Below are positions 56,951-64,000 of a DNA stretch of 64,000 nt, piece by piece. Both the position numbers and the translations under genes were made by a program. The stretch is from assembly GCF_003202915.1 (NCBI RefSeq), contig NZ_QGLP01000004.1, forward strand, positions 434,001 through 498,000. Reading direction: 5' to 3'. The first letter of the stretch is position 1; every line of letters starts with the position of its first letter. The DNA is from Gilliamella apicola. Lineage in GTDB: Bacteria > Pseudomonadota > Gammaproteobacteria > Enterobacterales > Orbaceae. A model generated the notes under the pieces. That model worked only from the letters and a program-made list of their open reading frames with translations. It was not told the origin of the DNA and searched no databases.

Positions 56951-57016
56951 ATAAACGCAAATTACATAGTTAATCTTATGATTCAACTATATTTCTCAAA
57001 CTCAAGTTGTTAACTT

Positions 57017-57856
57017 TCACTCATCATAATCTTCTGTACGAATCACCTTAATATACTCGGGTATTGGTGGCGCTTCGCGGTAAAAAGTGACCCATTTAGC
57101 CCCTTCAGGGGGCTGTTGTTTATATTGGGCGCTGTTGATATCAACATAAAAATTTGGTAAATTTTCGTCTCGATAGGCATAAAATTTATAAAACTCAGCC
57201 TCCATATCCACTTGCTTAGGATCGGCATAGCCCAATGCGGCAAAGTTTTTATCCGCAATGTGAGAGTCTTTGCCAGAGAAACGTTTATGTAAAAAATAGA
57301 CAAACAATATAAAGGAAAAATATAAAATTATTGTTACTATAAAAGAATCTCGAAAAAAAGAACTATATTTCGAGATCGGTATACTAATTAAGTCAGAAAT
57401 AGTTATCCCAATAAGAAAAAATGATGCTAATAGGACTGCAAATTTTAAAGCACTTTTATTTACCGCTTTTGTTCCTTTAGTTGCCCAAGGATGTAACCAC
57501 AGTCGATGATCAATTAATCGACGTAGTGCATAAGCAAAATAACTGCCATCACTTCGAGGTTCTACCACCACTTCCACCTGATCACCATTATTAAAAAAGA
57601 CTCGACAGAATATACCTTCAATAATATTTGACCCCATTTTACAACGGAAATATTGGACACTATTTAAAAATTCAGCCGCTTCTTCGTTACTATCAGTGGT
57701 ATTTAATTGACTTGCGGCGGCAACCACATCGCCTAAAAAGAATAATCCCAGTGCAGGTAAACCGGCTAATTTGCGGGTTTTTAGGAACTGCTGCTCGGTA
57801 TCAAATATCTCTAGTTCGGATACTATTCCGGTTATTATTTGATAATGATCTGACAT
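57017..57856 (-). CDS. Second orphan immunity-like membrane protein
   Basis: A 279-residue member of the same loose family. MSDHYQIITGIVSELEIFDT resembles the start of the 44-kb protein (MSNDYQVLKGTVSQLVV). The core reads FFNNGDQVEVVVEPRSDGSY then FAYALR, two membrane helices lie near 150-170 and 180-200, and the tail is PEYIKVIRTEDYDE. It has no adjacent effector or vgrG. A short protein-like piece at ~57866-57960 on the same strand may be the end of a lost upstream gene. The IS6 relics lie just downstream. An immunity role is inferred from the family. Confidence 0.62.
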   Translation of the reverse strand: MSDHYQIITGIVSELEIFDTEQQFLKTRKLAGLPALGLFFLGDVVAAASQLNTTDSNEEAAEFLNSVQYFRCKMGSNIIEGIFCRVFFNNGDQVEVVVEPRSDGSYFAYALRRLIDHRLWLHPWATKGTKAVNKSALKFAVLLASFFLIGITISDLISIPISKYSSFFRDSFIVTIILYFSFILFVYFLHKRFSGKDSHIADKNFAALGYADPKQVDMEAEFYKFYAYRDENLPNFYVDINSAQYKQQPPEGAKWVTFYREAPPIPEYIKVIRTEDYDE

Positions 57857-58056
57857 AATAAGCCCTCTATCTGAAAATATCTGATATATTTAAACCTTTA
57901 AGCTTGTACGATTTTGCTTCTTCTATACTTTTTTGCGGCTTCTTCATTAGCAAACCAAAGCGAACTAATCTTATATTAAGAGGTTATACTTTCAGGCAAA
58001 GGTTAATAAACAGAAAATAGATATCAATGAAAAATGCGATGAATGAAAAATAACCA

Positions 58057-59055
58057 CTAATCAATAACTAATTCAGGTGAGATAATAATTTGCTCAATAG
58101 TGAATTGCTTTCGCAGTAACGTATAGGCGGCTTGACGACCAATTTCAATCGGTTTATTGTCGACGTAACTGATTAAATTTTTTGCCATCTGTATTTCGGC
58201 TTGAGTAGCGAAACTCATTATTTCCACTTGTGGTTCCAAATAGCTCACTAATCCCCCTTTACCAATTGTTCGACCAAATTTAGACGCACTCAAAATTAAA
58301 GATAGGGTTGCAGACGTATCATGACACAAAAAAGCGGTAACGTTGGGATGCTGTTTTAGCAAAAAGCTAACATCATCCAATAATTCTGGTCGTTCATTAG
58401 GTATTATCCATTCAGATCTAAATTTTAATCCATGTTTTGCAAGAATATGACCAAATCCGGCTAAACGTTCTGCTCGCGTTAATGAATTTGTTCTTCCTCC
58501 TAAATAAGCTATCTGACGATATCCCTTGCCAATAAAGTATTCTGTTGCCAATTCTGCGCCTAATCGATTATCAGAGCAAATTTGCGAGATATTACTTAAG
58601 CTACTTGATTGAGCAACAATGACTAAGGGAATTTTGTGCTTATCAGTTATTGTTTTAATATCGTAGGTTAGTATTCCGCTATACCCCAAAATAATACCCG
58701 ATACATCTTGTTCGATGAGTGAATTGACGCTTTTCAATAATCCTTCTTTTGTCATATCTGATTGCAACAAAAAAAGAATATAATCTTGCTTTGAGAAAAC
58801 TTCATTGATACCGGTAATAATACTCGCATAAAAAGCGTCTCTAATATCACGAACAATAACACCGATAATTGCCGATTGACCACTGCGTAACCTTGCTGCA
58901 TTTTTATTACGAACATAACCGAGTTGATCTATGACTTGATTAATTTTTTGAACAGTCACATCAGATATTCGCCCTTTGCCACTTAATGCGAGTGAAACAG
59001 TAGTAACAGAAACATTCGCATGTTTGGCTACATCATTAATTGTGGGTTTCCGCAT
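58057..59055 (-). CDS. malI: LacI-family repressor MalI
   Basis: 332 residues. The N-terminal helix-turn-helix TINDVAKHANVSVTTVSLAL and hinge LGYVRNKNAARLRSGQ are LacI-family, and a periplasmic-binding-protein-like sensor domain follows (about 60-332). It diverges from malX-malY, as in E. coli, where MalI represses both its own gene and malXY. A site almost identical to the known E. coli MalI operator lies in the shared intergenic region, so the name is well supported. Confidence 0.9.
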   Translation of the reverse strand: MRKPTINDVAKHANVSVTTVSLALSGKGRISDVTVQKINQVIDQLGYVRNKNAARLRSGQSAIIGVIVRDIRDAFYASIITGINEVFSKQDYILFLLQSDMTKEGLLKSVNSLIEQDVSGIILGYSGILTYDIKTITDKHKIPLVIVAQSSSLSNISQICSDNRLGAELATEYFIGKGYRQIAYLGGRTNSLTRAERLAGFGHILAKHGLKFRSEWIIPNERPELLDDVSFLLKQHPNVTAFLCHDTSATLSLILSASKFGRTIGKGGLVSYLEPQVEIMSFATQAEIQMAKNLISYVDNKPIEIGRQAAYTLLRKQFTIEQIIISPELVID

Positions 59056-59142
59056 CGTATTAAATTCACTTAAGTTCAGATCTGATAATTATTTTAGTCA
59101 TTTTAAGTTAAATTTCCTATAGTTAAATATATTTTCTAATTT

Positions 59143-59158
59143 TGTGACATACATCTCA
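59143..59158 (+). promoter_or_regulatory. Probable CRP (cAMP receptor protein) site
   Basis: TGTGACATACATCTCA matches TGTGA-N6-TCACA at 9 of 10 fixed bases. It lies between malI and malX next to the MalI operator. CRP activates the malI and malX promoters in E. coli. Confidence 0.6.
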
Positions 59159-59167
59159 TTTATATTT

Positions 59168-59183
59168 GATAAAACGTTTTACC
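59168..59183 (+). promoter_or_regulatory. MalI operator
   Basis: GATAAAACGTTTTACC is a near-perfect palindrome. It differs from the E. coli MalI operator GATAAAACGTTTTATC, as I recall it, by one base. It is placed to control the rightward malX promoter. No second copy was found in the intergenic region. Confidence 0.8.
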
Positions 59184-59238
59184 TAAATGTAAAGAAAATG
59201 TTAATTTAAGTGGAATCATTCAACTTTTAGGTAAAATT

Positions 59239-60819
59239 ATGACGAATAAAGCAACCAAAGTCACTTTTTGGGAATTTTTTCAAAGCCTTGGTAAAACATT
59301 TATGTTACCAGTCGCTTTACTTTCTTTCTCTGGAATTATGCTAGGCATAGGCAGTTCACTTGCTAGCCAAGATGTTCGAGAACTATTACCTTTTTTAGAT
59401 AATCACGTATGTATTGCTATTTTTACTTGGATGAGCAAAATAGGATCATTCTCATTTAGCTTTCTTCCTGCAATGTTTGCTATTGCCATTCCTTTAGGGC
59501 TCGCTAGAGAAGATAAGGGCGTTGCTGCATTTTCAGGTTTTGTTGGTTATACCGTATTAAGCTTAAGTATTAACTTCTACCTTACTATAGTAGGTATTTT
59601 ACCGCAAAACGATCCTAATATATTAAGAGCCAACGACATTCAATCTGTACTTGGTATTCAATCCATTAATACGGGCATTTTAGGTGCTATTTTTGTAGGA
59701 ATTATAGTATATTTTTTACATGAACGTTTTAGAAAAATTCGTCTACCCGATGCATTAGCTTTTTTTGGTGGTAATCGTTTTGTGCCAATTATTACCATGT
59801 TAACTTTAGGCGTAGTAGGTTTATTTGTTCCTATCGTTTGGCCTTTTTTTGCAAAAGCTATTAGTGGTTTGGGTTATGTTGTTAATAGTGCTGGTGCATT
59901 TGGTCCATTTATTTTTGGTACAGGCGAACGTTTATTATTACCTTTTGGTTTGCATCATATCCTTGTTGCGTTGATTCGTTTTACTGATGCTGGTGGCACT
60001 ATGGAGGTCTGTAATGAGACAGTAAGTGGCGCATTAACCATTTTCCAAGCTCAATTATCATGCCCAACAACAACTGGGTTTTCTGAAAGTGCGACGCGAT
60101 TTTTATCCCAAGGAAAAATGCCATCATTCCTAGGCGGGCTACCTGGCGCCGCATTAGCAATGTATGTTTGTGCTAAACCTGAGAATAGAAGCAAAATTAA
60201 AGGGCTCCTCATTTCTGGTGTTGTAGCCTGTACTGTAGGTGGTATCACTGAACCATTAGAATTTTTGTTTCTGTTTATTGCCCCAGTTTTATACGTGATT
60301 CATGCTTTATTAACCGGAATCGGCTTTATGGTAATGTCGTTACTTGATGTAACAATTGGTAATACTGATGGTAACATTATCGATTTTGTCGTATTCGGTA
60401 TTTTACATGGTACAAGTACAAAATGGTACTGGGTTCCTGTTATTGCAGCTGTTTGGTTTGTGATTTACTTCTTTGTGTTTAAATTCTTCATTTTACACTT
60501 CAATATCAAAACACCGGGTCGAGAGGTAGAAAGTAAAAACGACAATAATACCAATGCTCAAACAACCACAAGCAAATCAGGCTATAATACAGCTCAAATA
60601 TTAGAAGCATTAGGCGGTGCAGATAACATCGTTTCTTTAGATAACTGTATTACTCGGCTGCGTTTATCAGTTAAAGATATTAACATTGTTGATGATCAGA
60701 AGTTGAAAGCCAATAAAGCCATTGGAGTTGTTCGTCTTAATGAACATAACTTGCAAGTCGTGATAGGTCCACAAGTTCAGTTAGTTAAAGATGAATTGCA
60801 ACAATATTTGACTCAATAA
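59239..60819 (+). CDS. malX: PTS glucose/maltose-type EIICB component MalX
   Basis: 526 residues. An EIIC domain of about ten membrane helices (about 15-430), with the GTGERLLLPFGLHHILVALI and GITEPLEFLF substrate-site signatures, is joined by an Asn/Thr-rich linker to an EIIB domain. EIIB carries the phospho-cysteine in VSLDNCITRLRLS (about residue 475). E. coli MalX can take up glucose and maltose by facilitated or PTS transport, though its natural substrate is unclear. It is the first gene of the malXY operon. Confidence 0.9.
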   Translation: MTNKATKVTFWEFFQSLGKTFMLPVALLSFSGIMLGIGSSLASQDVRELLPFLDNHVCIAIFTWMSKIGSFSFSFLPAMFAIAIPLGLAREDKGVAAFSGFVGYTVLSLSINFYLTIVGILPQNDPNILRANDIQSVLGIQSINTGILGAIFVGIIVYFLHERFRKIRLPDALAFFGGNRFVPIITMLTLGVVGLFVPIVWPFFAKAISGLGYVVNSAGAFGPFIFGTGERLLLPFGLHHILVALIRFTDAGGTMEVCNETVSGALTIFQAQLSCPTTTGFSESATRFLSQGKMPSFLGGLPGAALAMYVCAKPENRSKIKGLLISGVVACTVGGITEPLEFLFLFIAPVLYVIHALLTGIGFMVMSLLDVTIGNTDGNIIDFVVFGILHGTSTKWYWVPVIAAVWFVIYFFVFKFFILHFNIKTPGREVESKNDNNTNAQTTTSKSGYNTAQILEALGGADNIVSLDNCITRLRLSVKDINIVDDQKLKANKAIGVVRLNEHNLQVVIGPQVQLVKDELQQYLTQ

Positions 60820-60888
60820 ATAGTGAAATTAGGTAGTGATAATGTCAATGTATCACTACTATTATTTAGATCACACAGGAATACGATA

Positions 60889-62073
60889 ATGGCTCTGTCA
60901 AACTTATTTGATTTTAACACCCCGATAGATCGTAAAGGTACATGGTGCACACAATGGGACTATGTGCAAGACCGTTTCGGTATCGCTAACTTAGTTCCTT
61001 TTACTATCTCTGATATGGATTTTAAAATTGCTCCATGTATTGAAGAGGCATTACATCGACGTATTAGCCATGGAGTACTGGGTTATAGCCGTTGGCAAAA
61101 TGAAGAATACCTTGAGGCAATCAAATATTGGTACTCATCACAATTTAATGCAACAATTGATACCAATATGATTGTATATGGCCCGTCCGTAATTTATATG
61201 GTTGCTAAATTAATCAACTTATGGAGTCAACAAAATGACAGTATTGTCGTTCATACTCCTGCCTACGACGCATTTTATAAAACAATTATTGGTAACAAAC
61301 GTAAAATAGAAGCCTGCCCTTTAATCAAAAGAGATAATAGCTGGTATTGTGATATGAACTACCTTGAAACATTACTGGCGAAAAAAGAGGTTAAAATTTT
61401 ATTGTTATGCAATCCTCATAATCCAACAGGTAAAGTTTGGTCAAAAGAAGAATTAGCGATCATCGCGGCATTATGTGAAAAATACCACGTCAATGTTATT
61501 AGTGATGAAATCCATATGGATATGGTATGGAAAGGCTCTCATAATCCATGGTGTCAATATGGAAAAAATAGTTGGGCTGTCTTATCATCAGCGTCGAAAA
61601 GCTTTAATATTCCGGCTTTAACTGGTGCTTATGGTTTAATACAATGCGAAAAAACCAGAGAGAATTATCTAAATCAAATCAAGGCCTGTGATGGAGTTTC
61701 CTCTCCTGCCGTGCTTTCACTTGTTGCTACCATTGCAGCTTATAAACAAGGGCATATCTGGCTACATGAATTAAAAAACTATCTTTATAACAATTTAGAT
61801 TTTGTCGCCAAACAATTGAATCATGTTTTTCCACAACTAGATTATGCAATACCTGATTCAACTTATCTGGCTTGGATCGATTTAAGAAAGCTCAACATCG
61901 ATGATATAAAATTGCAAGAAAACCTTATCCATGAACAAGGTGTTGCTATTATGCCCGGTTATACCTATGGACCTGAGGGCAATCAATTTTTACGTTTAAA
62001 TATTGGTTGTCCGCGTAGTAAGGTCGAAACAGGTGTAAATGCAATTATCAATGCAATTAAGGCATTAGAATAA
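60889..62073 (+). CDS. malY: MalY-type PLP-dependent cystathionine beta-lyase
   Basis: 394 residues from ATG 60889 with AGGA 8-9 bp upstream; a longer frame back to 60823 adds a non-homologous leader. The family features are NLVPFTISDMDFKIAP, LLCNPHNPTGKVWSKEEL, SDEIHMDMVW and the PLP lysine in SSASKSFNIPALTGAYG. MalY cleaves cystathionine and related C-S bonds, and in E. coli it also inhibits the maltose regulator MalT. It follows malX by 69 bp in the same operon. Confidence 0.9.
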   Translation: MALSNLFDFNTPIDRKGTWCTQWDYVQDRFGIANLVPFTISDMDFKIAPCIEEALHRRISHGVLGYSRWQNEEYLEAIKYWYSSQFNATIDTNMIVYGPSVIYMVAKLINLWSQQNDSIVVHTPAYDAFYKTIIGNKRKIEACPLIKRDNSWYCDMNYLETLLAKKEVKILLLCNPHNPTGKVWSKEELAIIAALCEKYHVNVISDEIHMDMVWKGSHNPWCQYGKNSWAVLSSASKSFNIPALTGAYGLIQCEKTRENYLNQIKACDGVSSPAVLSLVATIAAYKQGHIWLHELKNYLYNNLDFVAKQLNHVFPQLDYAIPDSTYLAWIDLRKLNIDDIKLQENLIHEQGVAIMPGYTYGPEGNQFLRLNIGCPRSKVETGVNAIINAIKALE

Positions 62074-62117
62074 TACAAAATTGTTTTTATATAATAAACA
62101 ATCATGCATCAAAGATT

Positions 62118-62147
62118 GTTCCCCTAAAATATAAAATTTAGGGGAAC
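62118..62147 (+). terminator. Hairpin after malY
   Basis: GTTCCCCTAAA pairs perfectly with TTTAGGGGAAC around an 8-nt AT loop, 44 bp after the malY stop codon. It lacks a long T-run but is the only strong hairpin here. Confidence 0.65.
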
Positions 62148-62183
62148 ATCAGCAAACTCCAAATTTTTATAATACGTTGAATT

Positions 62184-62445
62184 ATGCAGAGGGAGATAAC
62201 CCAATTTAATAAAAAAATACAAGACAGTTAGAGTATTTTTCGGTGGACGTTTTGGCATACATTCAAAGCGTGGATTGAAATGGATTGCTCTGAGTGAGTA
62301 TAAGATTAATGAAAAAGTGGAAATAAAAAAATCCACGCAACCGCATGACTATCATGATTTTAGTGGATTCTATTACGTTGCAGTGGATTCTGCCATAAAA
62401 ATAAATGGTGGAAGCGCAGAAAAAATAAAAGCCACCCGTCACTAA
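62184..62445 (+). pseudogene. Small unknown ORF broken at an A7 tract
   Basis: ATG 62184 reads MQREITQFNKK, then the frame meets a stop soon after A7 (62211-62217). With one A fewer it continues KTVRVFFGGRFGIHSKRGLK to GSAEKIKATRH and TAA at 62443-62445, giving an 86-residue protein-like product. No family was recognised. No obvious ribosome site other than GAGGGAG, which lies inside the start, was seen. It may be a decayed gene or a slippage-dependent one. Confidence 0.4.
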
Positions 62446-62678
62446 ATATATAATATTGATTATTAATAATATTTATACGTTAAAAAAATTCCCATAAAAT
62501 CCCGTTGGACGTTCAAATATAGAACTTATTTTGAGTAAAATAATATTATTTTCAAAGTTAAACCTAAATTTTGAGTGTCTCAAATTATTTATTGGGTAAC
62601 TATTTTAGCTTTTCTTTGTTGAGTTTGTTAAATACATTGATAAAGTTGAACCAATCAAACCCATTAGGAGTTTTTGAT

Positions 62679-63517
62679 ATGCCAATTGGAAACACCAAGA
62701 AAAGCCATAATATTGTGGTGCAAGGAACACCTGTTACGATTATAAACAATCATGAGTAAGATTACATTTCACTGACTGATATGGTGAAAAACTTTGAGAG
62801 TGGTAGTGCTTTAATTGAGCAATGGCTGAAAAATAAAGACACAGTACTATTTTTAGGTGTATGGGAAAAAATTAATACTCCTGTTTTAATTCCCTCGAAT
62901 TCGAGGGAATTAAAAATGAAGCAGGTCGGAACAGTTTCTACCTCTTTGCTGTGAAATGGAGTGATGTCATCGGAGCTATTGGCCTACAAGCCAAGGCAGG
63001 TCGTTACGGTGGCACTTATGCCCATAAAGATATTGCTTTTGAGTTCGGCTTATGGCTCAGCCCTGAATTCAAGCTTTATCTAATTAAATAATTTCAAATA
63101 TTTAAAGATGAAGAAGCCAAAGCAATGTCACTGGAATGGAATTTCCAACGTACTTTGGCAAAGGTCAATTACCGCATACATACAGATGCCATTAAAGAAC
63201 AGTTGATTCCGATACAATTAACAAATGCACAGACAGGGAAAGTGTATGCCAGTGAAGCAGATTTACTGAATATGGCTTTGTTTGGTATGACAGCAGCACA
63301 ATGGCGACAAGCCAATCCTGATCAAAAAGGAAACATACGTGATGTTGCTACATTAGAGCAATTAGTCGTTTTATCTAATCTGGAAAGTATTAACTCAGTC
63401 TTAATTCATCAAGGTATAAGTGGTTGCGAACGATTGATACAACTCAATGGTATTGCGATTAATCAAATGCAATCTTTGGTCAATATTTTTGAAACGAAGA
63501 ATTTTATATTCAGTTAG
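62679..63517 (+). pseudogene. KilA-N domain phage antirepressor-like gene, inactivated
   Basis: Starts ATG 62679 after TAGGAG. The protein reads MPIGNTKKSHNIVVQGTPVT, then a TAA at 62757 where family members have Glu. It continues DYISLTDMVKNFESGSALIE and LFLGVWEKINTPV, a frame change near 62900, then AKAGRYGGTYAHKDIAFEFG and LSPEFKLYLIK with another TAA (63090-63092) again at a Glu position. The last intact frame is 63125-63517. KilA-N proteins bind DNA and are common in phages and as domesticated regulators. Three lesions make it a clear pseudogene. Confidence 0.82.
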
Positions 63518-63534
63518 TAGTATATAAACGATAA

Positions 63535-63575
63535 TACAGCGTATTTTAGGTATGTAATGCCTGAAATACGCTGTA
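63535..63575. terminator. Bidirectional hairpin between the KilA-N relic and the AraC gene
   Basis: TACAGCGTATTT and AAATACGCTGTA form a perfect 12-bp stem around a 17-nt loop that can itself fold (AGGTATGTAATGCCT). It spans the stop codon of the leftward AraC-family gene. Confidence 0.6.
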
Positions 63576-64000
63576 CAAACAGTAATGTTTTCCACACATA
63601 ATATCATTATTATCAATTATTAAAGCTCGTTTCAGTTGTGATGGTCTCAGCCCCAAACTAGATAAACATGTTCTGCTAAAATGAGCCGAATCAGAAAATC
63701 CCATATCATTGGCTAATTTTGTCAGTGTTGTAGGGGAGTCGAGTATATCAATTACATCCTGTAATCTTTTCCACAATAGATAACTCCTGAAATTAATACC
63801 CAACTCAGAACGAAAAAGATGAAGAAAGCGACTTTCAGAAAGGTGTATTTTTTCGGCGATTTCCCTCGATGAAATTTGCTTTATGGGTAATGATGAAATA
63901 ATAGAGACTGCTTTATTAATGCGGTTATCTTGATCACATGAACAATTAGGATCTGACTCACATAATAACTTATAGACGTGATAAAGCTCAAATGGTTGGC
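63546..64000 (-). CDS. AraC-family transcriptional regulator, C-terminal part, cut by window edge
   Basis: About 150 residues are visible on the minus strand, from the right edge to TAA at 63546-63548. Two helix-turn-helix motifs of the AraC DNA-binding domain are seen: SSREIAEKIHLSESRFLHLF (first) and TLTKLANDMGFSDSAHFSRT (second), the latter followed by the variant LGLRPSQLKRAL instead of the usual G.SP..YR. The sensor domain lies outside, so the effector is unknown. A Cys-rich tail HYCLYSVFQALHT ends the protein. Confidence 0.82.
   Translation of the reverse strand, partial: QPFELYHVYKLLCESDPNCSCDQDNRINKAVSIISSLPIKQISSREIAEKIHLSESRFLHLFRSELGINFRSYLLWKRLQDVIDILDSPTTLTKLANDMGFSDSAHFSRTCLSSLGLRPSQLKRALIIDNNDIMCGKHYCLYSVFQALHT

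Noticed and set aside
62124-62336. Minus-strand ORF of 70 codons after malY
   Set aside because: It begins opposite the better, protein-like (frame-broken) plus-strand ORF and overlaps the malY terminator; no recognisable domain or ribosome site.
62880-62915. CCCTCGAATTCGAGGG palindrome as a possible operator
   Set aside because: It lies inside the KilA-N pseudogene near its frame change; more likely a mutation-associated duplication than a regulatory site.

Overview
The window is AT-rich DNA from a gammaproteobacterium. Low GC, a complete single-operon type VI secretion system (T6SS), an aryl-polyene locus and many decayed genes together suggest an insect-gut symbiont of the Orbaceae (Gilliamella-like). 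That placement is inferred from gene content, not from a marker gene. No rRNA or tRNA gene was seen.

Regions 1-14 kb: (i) part of an aryl-polyene (APE) lipid-pigment cluster on the minus strand (apeC-D-E-F-G-H-I and a glycosyltransferase cut by the window edge), with a divergent methyltransferase and lipoprotein; (ii) an AspT/AspD aspartate:alanine exchange and decarboxylation pair; (iii) an iron-uptake pair, a TonB-dependent receptor with a strong Fur box and an RhtX/FptX-type inner-membrane permease, followed by a dead ABC-ATPase fragment.

Regions 14-23 kb: a SWIM zinc-finger protein overlapping a 1107-residue partner of unknown function; then an orphan phage tail-fibre module that is an invertible DNA switch. 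Two exact 20-bp inverted repeats (20150-20169 and 21723-21742) flank an expressed fibre 3' end with its assembly chaperone and a silent, oppositely oriented alternative 3' end with its own chaperone. A tyrosine recombinase gene abuts and overlaps the right repeat. Inversion in silico gives an in-frame alternative fibre.

Regions 23-34 kb: a T6SS delivery module: VgrG (frameshifted at a G7 tract), DUF4123 adaptor, a VasX-like membrane-active effector, and a membrane protein triplicated in tandem that is probably its immunity protein. All three copies stop just after an A9 tract, yet the next reading frame still encodes the conserved C-terminal motif seen in two further homologues (near 44.5 and 57.5 kb). 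Slippage at A9 may therefore make the full-length protein.

Regions 34-55.6 kb: the T6SS operon on the minus strand, tssB-C-K-L-ompA-hcp-clpV-vgrG(truncated)-immunity-PAAR-TM protein-tssM-A-F-G-J-E, with all core components. The vgrG here lacks its spike, and its junction looks like a deletion scar leaving an orphan immunity gene. Then come two nested IS6-family relics and another orphan immunity-like gene.

Regions 58-64 kb: the malI / malX-malY system with a MalI operator and a likely CRP site, a small frame-broken ORF, a KilA-N phage antirepressor pseudogene, and the C-terminal part of an AraC-family regulator.
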